Virus record (IMG/VR): IMGVR_UViG_3300038397_000168
Span: 1 to 22,280 of that record
Reading direction: 5' to 3' (one strand)
DNA length: 22,280 nucleotides
DNA from: a virus
Shown: positions 1 to 7,297 of the stretch, one piece after another
Numbering within the stretch: position 1 is the first letter of the stretch
Layout: the number at the start of each line of letters is the position of its first letter
Made by a program: the position numbers and the translations under genes
The notes under the pieces: model-generated
Databases searched by the model: none
Seen by the model: the letters and a program-made list of their open reading frames with translations, nothing else
What the model was told of the DNA's origin: nothing

Positions 1-1700
1 GGGTCTATGGGTGGGGCGACAGGCGCATTCACCCGATAAATGGATAGATCAATTGCAACAGCCGCCAGGGTTTCCCCTTCGTTATCTTGAATGTTGATGT
101 TGAGCGTCTGGGCTTCTTGGACTGCCGGCTGCTCCGGTGACGGCGGTGCTTCTTCCTGGGCGGTGACCAGTTCGACTGTCTGGCCGGCGTCGAGTTCGAT
201 CTTGACCGCCAGGGAGCCGATGGCGATAGCAACCGTTGCTTCTTCGATGTCGGCGATAGCGACGGACTCTTTGGAGAAGCCAATGAGAGAAACCTCTTCC
301 GGTTCCTCCACCGCTGGCTCGCCCGGGTCTGGTTCGACCTCTTCGACGATGGACGCTTCGATCTGGACGGACTTCTCTTCGTTGAGCAGAAGCAGGGAGA
401 ACTTCTGGGTAGGCTCCTCTTGTTCCTGCTCTGGCGGAGCCTTTGGGTCCCCTGCGGGGGTCGCGTCGGTGTTCACGGCCGCCGGGGCGGGAACGTCAAT
501 CTCTTCAACGTCGGCGGTGAACGTCTCCACGCCAGGCGGCAGGAAGACGAGCACCGGGTCGGCGGTGCTGGTCCCTGAGATCAGGTACCGGTAGGTCGAT
601 CCCTCGATCTCGTTGACGAACTCCCCGTCGTAGTAGCCGAGCCTGTCGCCAGATTCGGTTTCAATCTTGAGAGCCATCTGCTTGTCGCCGGTTGAGGCGA
701 CTGTGAGCAGCGTTCCCGATTTGACTTGGGTGTCGCTGGGGCAGAATCCACACGAGAACGGCCCGGAGCGGGAGCGCATGGGGGTGAGTTCCATCGTCCC
801 GATTCCGCCACCCCACGCTGAGGCTTCCTCGGTGGGGTTCGTCGCTGCTAGGGCGTAGGACCAGCCGTCTGCGTCTACGTCAATCCAGCGTTCAGAAGTA
901 GGCCAGTTTGAGTCGTAAATGTAGATTCGGTAACCGTTCGCGGTTTCCTCAACCCGGTAAGGGGTAATGGCGTGGCCGCCCTGGTCTGAGTAAATGCCGA
1001 CGGTGTAACCAGTGGAGGGTTTCCCTTCCTCTGTGGCGGCGAAGTCCTTGAGGAGAATCTCCGCCAACTGGAGAGGGTGCATCTCCAGGTAGGCGGACGC
1101 CTCCTGCTGGACCTCCACCGCGAACTGGGTGACGTACCAGTAGGCCAACTCGGACAGAAGGGCTGGGTCTTCCTTGACTAACGCTGAAACTTCATCGACG
1201 TTCTGGAACGACGCCAACGTGATCGGGTCGTTAGCGAGCCTGAGTGACAGGACGGTGAGGCCTTCACACAACCCACCCTGCATCGACCGGTTGGCCTGCC
1301 GGATGAGTTGTAGGATCACCGGGTAGGGGGTGCATTGGTTGTCGGTTACGTCGGAGCAGACCTGTGTGTCGCCGTAGAGGCGACGCGCCATGTTCACGGT
1401 GAGGTCGGCAGGTGCGGTTCCCCCTCCAAAGTTCTCGAAAGCGAATGCGTCTAATGCCGGGTTGTAGTCCAGCGAATGGTCGGCCAGGGCGACAAGGGTG
1501 GTGCTGGTGGGGACCACCGTCGTGGCACTGGGGACCACCGTGCTGCCGGGGGGAGGGACGGTCGTGGTGGTCGCGACCGTGGTACTGGCGACCGTGGTAG
1601 TTGTCGGGGGGAATAGGTCCCCGGCTATCTCTTGTTTACCGCCTGAGCAACCGGCCGCTATTAGCGTCCCGGCCACCAGGGCGGCCAGGAGGCGCTTCAC
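1..1700 (-). CDS. Secreted lipoprotein with papain-like cysteine peptidase signature (C-terminus beyond window)
   Basis: A leftward reading frame stays open for about 566 codons from a GTG at 1700 to the left edge, so the C-terminus is missing. Residues 1-20 are a lipoprotein signal peptide: two basic residues, a hydrophobic stretch and the lipobox AAGC, with the lipidated cysteine at residue 18. A Thr/Pro/Val-rich linker follows (about 31-70). The folded part carries three spaced motifs matching papain-like C39-type peptidases as I know them: GGLCEG (Cys145), GGHAITPY (His243) and YDSNWP (Asp263/Asn265). A CGFC motif lies near 317-320. The remainder is acidic and Pro-rich with alternating beta-like segments. 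The GTG overlaps the upstream stop (GTGA), so translation is probably coupled. It is expected outside the membrane. Peptidase activity is inferred; a role at the host surface, for example superinfection exclusion, is only a guess. Confidence 0.8.
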   Translation of the reverse strand, partial: MKRLLAALVAGTLIAAGCSGGKQEIAGDLFPPTTTTVASTTVATTTTVPPPGSTVVPSATTVVPTSTTLVALADHSLDYNPALDAFAFENFGGGTAPADLTVNMARRLYGDTQVCSDVTDNQCTPYPVILQLIRQANRSMQGGLCEGLTVLSLRLANDPITLASFQNVDEVSALVKEDPALLSELAYWYVTQFAVEVQQEASAYLEMHPLQLAEILLKDFAATEEGKPSTGYTVGIYSDQGGHAITPYRVEETANGYRIYIYDSNWPTSERWIDVDADGWSYALAATNPTEEASAWGGGIGTMELTPMRSRSGPFSCGFCPSDTQVKSGTLLTVASTGDKQMALKIETESGDRLGYYDGEFVNEIEGSTYRYLISGTSTADPVLVFLPPGVETFTADVEEIDVPAPAAVNTDATPAGDPKAPPEQEQEEPTQKFSLLLLNEEKSVQIEASIVEEVEPDPGEPAVEEPEEVSLIGFSKESVAIADIEEATVAIAIGSLAVKIELDAGQTVELVTAQEEAPPSPEQPAVQEAQTLNINIQDNEGETLAAVAIDLSIYRVNAPVAPPID

Positions 1701-2137
1701 CGCCGTCTACGTCGCCTCGACTGATACCAGATCAGCGCGCCGATGAATACGGCAAGCGCTATGCCCCCGAGGATGACTGTTGTCGATCCTCCGGGCGCAC
1801 CGGTCATGTCGAGCGAGAAGTTCTTGGTGCCACCGCCGAGGAGGTCTCCTTCGGCCTTGAGTTCAGCGACTGCTTCCTCAAGTTGGGCAACCTGGTAAGT
1901 AAGGGCGGCTTCATCGCCGCTGGAGTCCCATAGGAACCCAAATGACCCCGCAAAGGCAGCGGGGAGGCCGAGGACCCACGCAATGTTGTCTTTGGCCTTA
2001 TCGAAGATGGAGAGGGAACGGTCAACGGAGGTTTTCACCCGACCGGCGATCTTGTCTCCGGCGGTTTCGATGGCGCGTTGGATTTGGTTGATTGTCTCCA
2101 GGAGTATCTGGTCATCCTCTTGCGAGTTCATGTTCAC
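1697..2137 (-). CDS. Small membrane protein, C-terminal TM helix and poly-Arg tail
   Basis: This 146-residue protein has an N-terminal amphipathic, helix-forming part (residues 1-45), a moderately hydrophobic segment near 52-70, a short coiled-coil-like stretch (about 80-97) and one clear transmembrane helix near 118-139, followed at once by a run of six arginines at the C-terminus. This suggests a tail-anchored inner-membrane protein with a cytoplasmic N-domain, or a small two-helix protein. I do not recognise a family. The start shown is GTG; an in-frame ATG six bases downstream is equally possible. Its stop overlaps the GTG of the lipoprotein gene by two bases, so the two are likely co-translated and may act together at the envelope. 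Confidence 0.75.
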   Translation of the reverse strand: MNMNSQEDDQILLETINQIQRAIETAGDKIAGRVKTSVDRSLSIFDKAKDNIAWVLGLPAAFAGSFGFLWDSSGDEAALTYQVAQLEEAVAELKAEGDLLGGGTKNFSLDMTGAPGGSTTVILGGIALAVFIGALIWYQSRRRRRR

Positions 2138-2252
2138 TCTCGTCCACGATGACCGCTCGAAGGTCCTCTAGTTGATCGTCTACAAATGCGAGCGCGGCGG
2201 CGATGCCGTCCAGGATTGCCTGTCTCTGTTCCCAGAACTCCGCGTTGTCCAT
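2112..2252 (-). CDS. Small acidic protein of unknown function
   Basis: A 46-residue acidic, mostly helical protein begins at ATG 2252 (MDNAEFWEQR...). It is the first gene of the leftward operon and overlaps the start of the next gene by 26 bases. Longer versions starting at ATG 2285 or GTG 2333 are possible, but the latter would run into the first codons of the divergent gene. I chose 2252 because it leaves about 74 bases for divergent promoters. No family is recognised and no membrane segment is present. Confidence 0.5.
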   Translation of the reverse strand: MDNAEFWEQRQAILDGIAAALAFVDDQLEDLRAVIVDESEHELARG

Positions 2253-2326
2253 AACCGAGTTTCCCAAAGAAGAGCGAATAGGCATCCGAGGGTGGAACGC
2301 CGTCAGGTGCTGGTAGACTTCCGGGT
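2253..2326. promoter_or_regulatory. Divergent intergenic region with leaderless-type rightward promoter
   Basis: This 74-base gap separates the leftward lipoprotein operon from all the rightward genes. On the plus strand TAGACT (2314-2319) ends seven bases before the ATG at 2327, placing transcription start at or next to the start codon, and there is no ribosome-binding site. No convincing -35 or leftward -10 could be assigned. Confidence 0.5.
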
Positions 2327-2542
2327 ATGGCACAACGACCGAAAGCAGGCCAGGGTCTCCGCAAGGACACCGTCTACAGGTGCTTCACCTGCGGGTGGTA
2401 CATCGGGGGTGTACTTCTGGACGAGGACCATTACGATGGGGCCTGTCCGAACTGCGACTACGAAGTAGACATCTCCTTCATCCCCAAACCAGAAGACCTG
2501 AGAGAACTCAACAAGCGGCTCCAAGCCGGGAGGAAGACATGA
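2327..2542 (+). CDS. Small zinc-ribbon protein
   Basis: This 71-residue protein has two CxxC knuckles (Cys19/Cys22 and Cys40/Cys43), 17 residues apart, the spacing of a single zinc ribbon, followed by a charged helical tail. It probably binds zinc and may contact nucleic acid or protein; the exact role is unknown. The ATG is preceded by a TAGACT box and no Shine-Dalgarno, so it is probably translated from a leaderless mRNA as the first gene of the rightward operon. Its stop codon overlaps the next ATG (ATGA). Confidence 0.75.
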   Translation: MAQRPKAGQGLRKDTVYRCFTCGWYIGGVLLDEDHYDGACPNCDYEVDISFIPKPEDLRELNKRLQAGRKT

Positions 2543-2724
2543 GCGGAAACACGCTTAGCCACGAGACCGAGACCTCCAGGACCTACAGCACATCCATGGG
2601 TGACGTGACGGTCTACTTCAAGGACGAACCCGGGCCGACGGGCCGCAAGGCCGGTACCACCAAGATGGTCTACAAGGACCCGCCCCCTCGCCGCTGGAAG
2701 TTGAAGAAGAAGTACCGCGGATGA
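2539..2724 (+). CDS. Small hypothetical phage protein, basic C-terminus
   Basis: This 61-residue protein starts at ATG 2539, which overlaps the preceding stop (ATGA). An in-frame start further upstream would lie entirely inside the zinc-ribbon gene and is rejected. The middle looks beta-rich (GDVTVYFKDE) and the C-terminus is strongly basic (RRWKLKKKYRG), suggesting nucleic-acid or acidic-partner binding. No family is recognised. Its stop overlaps the next ATG by four bases, continuing the coupled operon. Confidence 0.65.
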   Translation: MSGNTLSHETETSRTYSTSMGDVTVYFKDEPGPTGRKAGTTKMVYKDPPPRRWKLKKKYRG

Positions 2725-2999
2725 GGCCCGTAGCGCCCTTCGAGGTCGCTCAGATACTGCAACTCGCCGCCGAGAAGGGTTACACGACCGTTCCCTGGCC
2801 TGACCACCAGGAGCAGGGCGGGCTAGTCGGCGGGTGGACCATTTCCGACGCCGACTGGATAGCGACAGTACGAACCCTTGACGACCAGTGGACCGTCCTT
2901 CTCAGTGACTCCGAAGGGACCTCGATGTCCGCTCCCAAGGCGTTCTACGAACTGATGGCAGACGGATGGCTGGAAGATGCAGGTGCTTCTAATGAGTGA
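2721..2999 (+). CDS. Hypothetical protein
   Basis: This 92-residue acidic protein starts at an ATG overlapping the previous stop codon (ATGA). It has an N-terminal helix (EVAQILQLAAEKG), a Trp-rich middle consistent with a small alpha/beta fold, and a helical end. No signal peptide, membrane helix or catalytic motif is visible, and I recognise no family. It is translationally coupled to both neighbours. Confidence 0.65.
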   Translation: MRPVAPFEVAQILQLAAEKGYTTVPWPDHQEQGGLVGGWTISDADWIATVRTLDDQWTVLLSDSEGTSMSAPKAFYELMADGWLEDAGASNE

Positions 3000-3306
3000 C
3001 CGAGAAAGCGAGTGGTGGGACGACCTCGCTGAACTGAATCCCGAGTGCGTCATCTTCGATGGCCCAGGTGCCAAGAACCAGTTTGATGACTGCATCGTCG
3101 GGTATGCCACACGCATGAGCGAGCCGGCCCTTATCGTCTACGACGAAGACCTCATGGTCGAGACGATGATGAACGAGGGTATGGACTACACCGATGCCAT
3201 CGAGTACCTGTCGTTCAACACTTGGGGAGCGTGGCTAGGGGATCACACGCCGCTGATCCTTCGGAGGTACACAGATGGTCGAACGCCGAGTCTGGATCAA
3301 GCCTGA
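2992..3306 (+). CDS. Conserved phage protein of unknown function
   Basis: The preferred start is ATG 2992, overlapping the previous stop by eight bases and giving 104 residues. ATG 2977 would add five residues. The C-terminal half contains MDYTDAIEYLSFNTWGAWLG, a pattern I have seen repeatedly in uncharacterised proteins of actinobacterial and other phages (x-G-M-x-Y-x-x-A-x-E-Y-x-x-F-N, then GA-x-x-G-x-x-TP). The function of that group is unknown to me. Its end overlaps the start of the whiB-like gene by 32 bases. Confidence 0.7.
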   Translation: MSDRESEWWDDLAELNPECVIFDGPGAKNQFDDCIVGYATRMSEPALIVYDEDLMVETMMNEGMDYTDAIEYLSFNTWGAWLGDHTPLILRRYTDGRTPSLDQA

Positions 3307-3580
3307 CTCGGAACTACAAACAGATTGGATGATTCATGCAGAATGTAGGGGGATGGCGACAGCGACGTTCTTCTCGGACGACCACGCCGGCTGTGAAGCC
3401 CAAGAGTCCGCAGCCAGGCGTATCTGCTCCGGTTGCAGCGTCCGCGCCGAGTGCCTGGATTACGCGATTGAAGCCCCAATGGATTACGGGGTATGGGGTG
3501 GTCTCACCTGGGCGGAGCGTCGAAGGCTCGCCCAGGCCCGACGATCAGGTCGCCACTTCGCGAAACCGCCCTCACCGTGA
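3275..3580 (+). CDS. whiB: WhiB-family Fe-S transcriptional regulator
   Basis: This 101-residue protein has the four WhiB cysteines in the standard order: Cys24, then Cys51-x2-Cys54-x5-Cys60, expected to bind a 4Fe-4S cluster. The family signature GVWGG lies at residues 72-76, followed by a basic C-terminal segment for DNA or sigma-factor contact. Cys40 is an extra cysteine inside the first spacer. WhiB proteins act with the primary sigma factor to change promoter choice and are confined to actinobacteria and their phages, which is the main evidence for the host. A GGAGG sits about seven bases before the ATG. The stop lies inside a strong hairpin. Confidence 0.93.
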   Translation: MVERRVWIKPDSELQTDWMIHAECRGMATATFFSDDHAGCEAQESAARRICSGCSVRAECLDYAIEAPMDYGVWGGLTWAERRRLAQARRSGRHFAKPPSP

Positions 3581-3598
3581 CCGGCAGAGGGCGGTTTC
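3562..3598 (+). terminator. Perfect 12-bp hairpin, probable terminator
   Basis: Arms GAAACCGCCCTC (3562-3573) and GAGGGCGGTTTC (3587-3598) are exact reverse complements around a 13-base loop. The first arm begins within the last codons of the whiB gene. Only a short run of Ts ends the second arm, so it may be a weak intrinsic terminator or an mRNA-stabilising hairpin. It separates the early small-gene operon from the following genes. Confidence 0.7.
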
Positions 3599-3641
3599 TC
3601 ACTTGCCACCACCTCCTTTGATTGACGGTAAGACCCGTGCC

Positions 3642-3692
3642 ATGTCCGAGATGGATTATGTCTCTTTCATGATCTCACCAAAGGTCGTCTAG
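3642..3692 (+). CDS. Possible 16-residue leader peptide
   Basis: A 16-codon frame (ATG 3642, MSEMDYVSFMISPKVV) ends six bases before the next gene. It fills most of the roughly 117-base gap after the hairpin. No good Shine-Dalgarno is visible. It could be a leader peptide or chance. Confidence 0.2.
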   Translation: MSEMDYVSFMISPKVV

Positions 3693-3697
3693 GCCAA

Positions 3698-3931
3698 ATG
3701 GCCCGGCGAAGGCGTTCCCCCGCAGCGAAGAAGCCCAAGAGGAAGAGGGTCCAGGTTGAGGGCAAGTCCCGCAAGATGACCTTCCAGGGTGGGGAGATTG
3801 ACGGCTACTGGGAGTTCATAGCGACCCCGGTGCCGAAGAACATCAAGATGAACATGGGTCGCGACAACTACTTTCTGTCAACGAACGACCCGTCGATTTA
3901 CGAGTACGACCCTGAGAGGGAGTGGATGTGA
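3698..3931 (+). CDS. Small basic protein
   Basis: This 77-residue protein begins with a very basic tail (residues 2-20 contain runs of Arg and Lys) and ends in an acidic, Tyr-rich segment. The middle could be a small beta fold (GYWEFIATPVP). The basic tail suggests DNA or RNA binding. No family is recognised. A TAGGCC sequence lies two bases before the ATG and no clear ribosome-binding site is visible. Its stop overlaps the GTG of the oxidoreductase gene (GTGA), so the two are probably coupled. Confidence 0.6.
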   Translation: MARRRRSPAAKKPKRKRVQVEGKSRKMTFQGGEIDGYWEFIATPVPKNIKMNMGRDNYFLSTNDPSIYEYDPEREWM

Positions 3932-4704
3932 GCGTTATCGGTCTGGTTTCACCCGGGAGCATGGGGTCCGCTATCGCGGCCTGTGCCCAATCCAAAGGTC
4001 ACGAGATCATCTGGGCCTCCGATGGGCGGTCACCCAGGACGGTGGACAACGCGACCCGACACGGGTTCACTGACATTGAGAACCTTCTCGATGTCGCCGA
4101 CCGTGCCGACGTGATCCTGTGCGTGGGGGCCGGTTGGGGTGACTGGCAGAACGAGGTGGCTCATGTGATCTGCGTAGAGGGCGACTTCGAGGGCACCTAC
4201 GTGGACGCCAACTCGCTGCCCGAAGCCGAAACGGAGGCCATCCAGAAGATCGTCCATTCCGGTGGAGCCACGTTCGTGGAGGGTGTCCTTCTGGGCAGCC
4301 CCCCTGTCGATCCTCAGATGTCCATTCGTGGCTACCTGAATGGTCCTGGCGCTCAAGAGTTCGCTGACCTGTTCAACGACCCGGACATCCCTGCCATGTT
4401 GGACGCCAACGTGATCGGCACCCACGATAGGGCCGGCTACATGGCGGATCGACGCCCCAGGAGGGAACGCGGCTACTTGGGGCGCGCCGACCTGTTCGAG
4501 TGGGTCGTCATGGACGGTTCCCCGGGCGTTCTCAAGATGCTGTTTACTGCTTATTCGGCAGCCGCCCATGGGGCTGTTGTTATGGCTAACAGGGCCGCCA
4601 GGGCCTATGGCGTCGAGGAAGAACTGTTTTACGAGTTGACCAATGGTTTCCCAGTTGATCCAACTCAGGATGGGAGCATCCGCGGCTTGTTTGCGGGTTG
4701 GTAG
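3928..4704 (+). CDS. NAD(P)-dependent oxidoreductase, 6PGDH-like N-domain plus DUF1932-like C-domain
   Basis: About 258 residues. The N-terminus is a Rossmann dinucleotide-binding loop of the 6-phosphogluconate / 3-hydroxyisobutyrate dehydrogenase type (IGLVSPGSMGSAIA). It is followed by DADVIL-like and D-x-NS segments and by FVEGVLLGSPP, which matches the 'fVDg-x-xxG-xPp' block of this superfamily. The C-terminal helix block GSPGVLKMLFTAY with downstream RAYGVEEEL resembles DUF1932, whose lysine is the usual catalytic candidate. An Arg-rich stretch near 172-182 looks like an insertion. The start chosen is GTG 3928, overlapping the previous stop; GTG 3922 adds two residues. Substrate is unknown. 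A metabolic dehydrogenase just upstream of a portal gene is unusual and may be an auxiliary metabolic gene. Confidence 0.8.
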   Translation: MSVIGLVSPGSMGSAIAACAQSKGHEIIWASDGRSPRTVDNATRHGFTDIENLLDVADRADVILCVGAGWGDWQNEVAHVICVEGDFEGTYVDANSLPEAETEAIQKIVHSGGATFVEGVLLGSPPVDPQMSIRGYLNGPGAQEFADLFNDPDIPAMLDANVIGTHDRAGYMADRRPRRERGYLGRADLFEWVVMDGSPGVLKMLFTAYSAAAHGAVVMANRAARAYGVEEELFYELTNGFPVDPTQDGSIRGLFAGW

Positions 4705-4713
4705 GTCCTACCA
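4699..4713. repeat. 15-bp palindrome at gene end
   Basis: TGGTAGG-T-CCTACCA is a perfect palindrome with a single central base, containing the stop codon of the oxidoreductase gene and lying 22 bases upstream of a -10 box. It is the right size for a dimeric repressor site, but that is inference. Confidence 0.4.
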
Positions 4714-4734
4714 CGGCCAGAAGGTTAGGAAGCG

Positions 4735-4746
4735 TAGGCTGAGGAG
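4735..4746 (+). promoter_or_regulatory. Leaderless-type promoter (-10 TAGGCT)
   Basis: TAGGCT (4735-4740) followed by six bases then ATG. The 11-base string AAGCGTAGGCT at the same distance from an ATG recurs at 14298-14308, which argues that it is functional. Confidence 0.5.
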
Positions 4747-4977
4747 ATGTCGACCATTCCAGCGATAGTGGTCTGGGCAGGGCTCAGCGGTCTGGCAGCA
4801 GTGGGGGTGCTCTTTCTCCGAGGTACGAACCTCAAGGAGCGTATTTCCGCCGTTGCCCTGGTGTCTGGCGTCTCTGCTGCTCTTACAGGCGGCTTCACTG
4901 TCAACACCACAGTTGGGTTAGGAACGGCGGCAGTGGTTCTAATCTTCGTTTCTATCTTGATGGGCTATGAGGGCTGA
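4747..4977 (+). CDS. Small membrane protein with three predicted TM helices
   Basis: This 76-residue protein is almost entirely hydrophobic, with likely membrane helices at about 4-24, 33-52 and 54-74, and a single charged loop (RGTNLKER) between the first two. The size would fit a holin, but its position directly before the portal is not a typical lysis cassette, so the function is left open. A TAGGCT box lies six bases before the ATG; GAGGAG touching the ATG is too close for a normal ribosome-binding site. The stop is two bases before the portal start. Confidence 0.7.
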   Translation: MSTIPAIVVWAGLSGLAAVGVLFLRGTNLKERISAVALVSGVSAALTGGFTVNTTVGLGTAAVVLIFVSILMGYEG

Positions 4978-4979
4978 TA

Positions 4980-6443
4980 ATGGGTTTTCTTGACAAGTTC
5001 AAGTTCACTGGTCACGACCGCGAAGGCTTTCAACGGGCCGCCGCGCCACAGTCCGAGAAGGCGTTCTATTACAACCAGAACATGGCCCGCAGTGTTGGGA
5101 TTGACAAAGAGCGGGCCTACAAGGACGACTGGGACGTTGATCGTGCCGTTACCGAGGGTAACGACCGCGTTACCTGGGTCTTCAAGTCTGTTTTTGCTAT
5201 CGCGTCGAATTCTGCGCGTCTCCCAATTGAGATTCACAACGAAGCGGGTGATCCTCAGGACCACTCGCTGTTGCCCATCCTGAACAGGAAGGCAAATCCA
5301 CACCACGACGCGTACAACTTCCGGTTCCAACTTTCTTCCCAGGTGCTCCTGTCGAAGAGGGGTGCGTTCGTTGAGGTCGTCAAGGATCGTCTCGACAACG
5401 TTGTGGGTCTTTATCTCCTGCCGCCGCAGTGGACGTTCCCGATTCCCCATCCAAAGAAGTTCGTTGCCGGCTACTCCGTCCAGGTTCCAAACAACAAAGA
5501 GCGGATCGTCAAGCCCGAGGACGTTGTCTGGGTGAGAATCCCTCACCCCACCGACCCTTACCGCGGGCAGTCGCCCCTGGAGTCATGCGGGCTGGCAATC
5601 GACATTGACTACTACTCGCGTATCTACAACCGGAACTTCATGGTCAACGATGGCCGCCCTGGTGGCATCTTGATGGTGAGTGGTGAGTTGGATGACGACG
5701 CCGCCGATGAACTTCGTCGCCGGTTCGTCGGCAACACCGGCACCGCTATGGGTGGTGCCGGCCGCATGACGATCATGGAGGCCGAGCAGGTCAAGTGGAT
5801 TGACACGTCGCTGGGGCAGCGTGATTCCCAGTACACGGAATCGAAGCAACTCGCCAAAGAGGAAATCCTCATGGCGTTCGGTGTCCCCGAGTCGGTCATC
5901 GGTAACGCCTCGGAGCGGACGTTTGCTAATGCCGACACGGAACTCGAAGTGTTCTGGCGTGAGACGATGCTTCCTCACCTCATGTTGATCGAACGTGCGT
6001 TCGACCGCCTGGACGGGTCTGAGGAACTGACAGTCAAGTTCAACCTTGACGATGTGGCGATTCTGTCTCGTGATGAGCGGGAGCGGGCCTCGTTCCATTT
6101 GGAAGAACTCAAGGTCGGCGCTATTTCCATTGACGAGTACCGGGTGAAGATCGGTCGTGATCCGGTTGGCTCTGATCTCCTGTACATCAAGGCTGGCCAC
6201 ATGGCGGTCGGGCAGGCAGTCGCTAAGGGGGAATCACCCTCGTCTGATTTCGAGGCGCCGACGTTTGAGATCGCCCCGTCGGGGCCGCCCACGCAGGCTC
6301 CGGGTGCTCCTACGTTCTCTCCTGTTGACGAGCCACAAGCCACGGTTCCAGAGGCGGCGTCGCTAAACGGTTCGGAGGACAGGAAGTCGGACCCTTTACT
6401 ACTGGTGACCTCTGGGGATTTCAGTACGGAGAACTCTGGATAG
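4980..6443 (+). CDS. Phage portal protein, HK97 family
   Basis: This 487-residue protein matches the HK97-type portal family: the N-terminal block with VTWVFKSVFAIASNSARLP, the segment LLSKRGAFVEVVKDRLDNV...LYLLPP, the site YRGQSPLESCGLAIDID, and the late motif KEEILMAFGVPESVIG. Portals form the dodecameric DNA-translocation ring at the unique capsid vertex. The last 65 or so residues are a Pro/Ser-rich extension, probably disordered. It starts two bases after the preceding stop. No terminase gene precedes it in this window, which is unusual for this head type. Confidence 0.93.
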   Translation: MGFLDKFKFTGHDREGFQRAAAPQSEKAFYYNQNMARSVGIDKERAYKDDWDVDRAVTEGNDRVTWVFKSVFAIASNSARLPIEIHNEAGDPQDHSLLPILNRKANPHHDAYNFRFQLSSQVLLSKRGAFVEVVKDRLDNVVGLYLLPPQWTFPIPHPKKFVAGYSVQVPNNKERIVKPEDVVWVRIPHPTDPYRGQSPLESCGLAIDIDYYSRIYNRNFMVNDGRPGGILMVSGELDDDAADELRRRFVGNTGTAMGGAGRMTIMEAEQVKWIDTSLGQRDSQYTESKQLAKEEILMAFGVPESVIGNASERTFANADTELEVFWRETMLPHLMLIERAFDRLDGSEELTVKFNLDDVAILSRDERERASFHLEELKVGAISIDEYRVKIGRDPVGSDLLYIKAGHMAVGQAVAKGESPSSDFEAPTFEIAPSGPPTQAPGAPTFSPVDEPQATVPEAASLNGSEDRKSDPLLLVTSGDFSTENSG

Positions 6444-6463
6444 ACAGCAAGGCTGCTGACACC

Positions 6464-7258
6464 ATGCGTCGGCAGCAGGACCAGCAGATGGATCGTCTGT
6501 CTAACTCGATGGCGCTCCAGATGGTCTCCTATTTCCAAAGGCAACGCCGCGTTGTCCTGGAGAAGTGGCAGTCGGCTCGTATCCGCGAGAAGGTCAACAA
6601 GGGCATCCATGTGTCCGTGAACGACATTCTGGACATTCCGACGTGGGATAAGCAGTTGCTCGCCGACGCTAAGACATGGCTGACTGCTGTCATGGTGGAT
6701 GGACGCCACAGCGTCACTCAGATCACCGGGACGAAGGACCACGAGGAAGACGACGACGACGAAGCCGTCCTGTTGCTTTCCAGGTCCCTGATGGCCGGGC
6801 TGGCGAGGTTCACTGAGATCAACAGAACTACCCGACGCCAGATCGAGAAACAGATCGAGAAGGGCATGGCTGCCGGCAAGTCGGTGGATGACATCGCCGA
6901 GGGAATCGAGAAGGTCTTCTCAGACGCTGTGAAGGTACGAGCGAAGATGATCGCCAACAACACGGTGGTGTTTGGGGTCAATGAAGGCCAGATGATTGGC
7001 GCCAGCAAGGAGGGTTACCGGTACAAGGTGTGGCTCTCCATGGAGGACGCGAAGGTCCGGCCTACACATGTCCAGACTGATGGTCAGGCCAGGCCGCTTC
7101 CTGAGCCGTTCCTGGTGGGTGGCTATCGGATGATGCACCCCGGGGACCCTGCTGGGTCGATCAAGGAGACAGCGAACTGCCGCTGCACCATGTTATTTAC
7201 CAATGAACCCAACCAGGCAGGGCTATTGGAGTACGGAATCCCACAAACTGTTGTATAG
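6464..7258 (+). CDS. MuF-like head morphogenesis protein
   Basis: This 264-residue protein sits between portal and protease, the usual place for a Mu gpF-like minor head protein. The C-terminal part carries the family pattern: ANNTVVFGVNEG (164-175), W190 with the D-x-x-V-R-P-x-H block (195-202), and ETANCRC (235-241). The N-terminal half is helical and basic, with an acidic run at about 92-100 (EEDDDDE). MuF proteins are packaged near the portal and help early assembly. Start at ATG 6464, 20 bases after the portal stop, with an AAGG sequence about eight bases upstream. Confidence 0.88.
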   Translation: MRRQQDQQMDRLSNSMALQMVSYFQRQRRVVLEKWQSARIREKVNKGIHVSVNDILDIPTWDKQLLADAKTWLTAVMVDGRHSVTQITGTKDHEEDDDDEAVLLLSRSLMAGLARFTEINRTTRRQIEKQIEKGMAAGKSVDDIAEGIEKVFSDAVKVRAKMIANNTVVFGVNEGQMIGASKEGYRYKVWLSMEDAKVRPTHVQTDGQARPLPEPFLVGGYRMMHPGDPAGSIKETANCRCTMLFTNEPNQAGLLEYGIPQTVV

Positions 7259-7297
7259 GTATCCTGAACGCTCCACCCTCGGCCGGCTATGAGGGCT

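Noticed and set aside
91-594. Long rightward frame rich in Ser/Thr/Ala.
   Set aside because: It lies opposite the lipoprotein gene, which has a signal peptide, lipobox and peptidase motifs. The composition is that of a shadow frame.
1498-1746. Rightward Val/Thr-rich frame that looks hydrophobic.
   Set aside because: It is the complement of the Thr/Pro linker of the lipoprotein and has no start signals.
4030-4569. 179-codon leftward frame inside the oxidoreductase gene.
   Set aside because: The plus-strand frame has clear Rossmann and DUF1932-like motifs; the leftward frame has none.
5583-6200. Long leftward frames (up to 205 codons) across the portal gene.
   Set aside because: They mirror the strongly conserved portal reading frame and show no recognisable domain.
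4963-7297. GGCTATGAGGGCT occurring at 4963-4975 and 7285-7297.
   Set aside because: Only 13 bases, one copy in coding sequence, no symmetry; probably chance.
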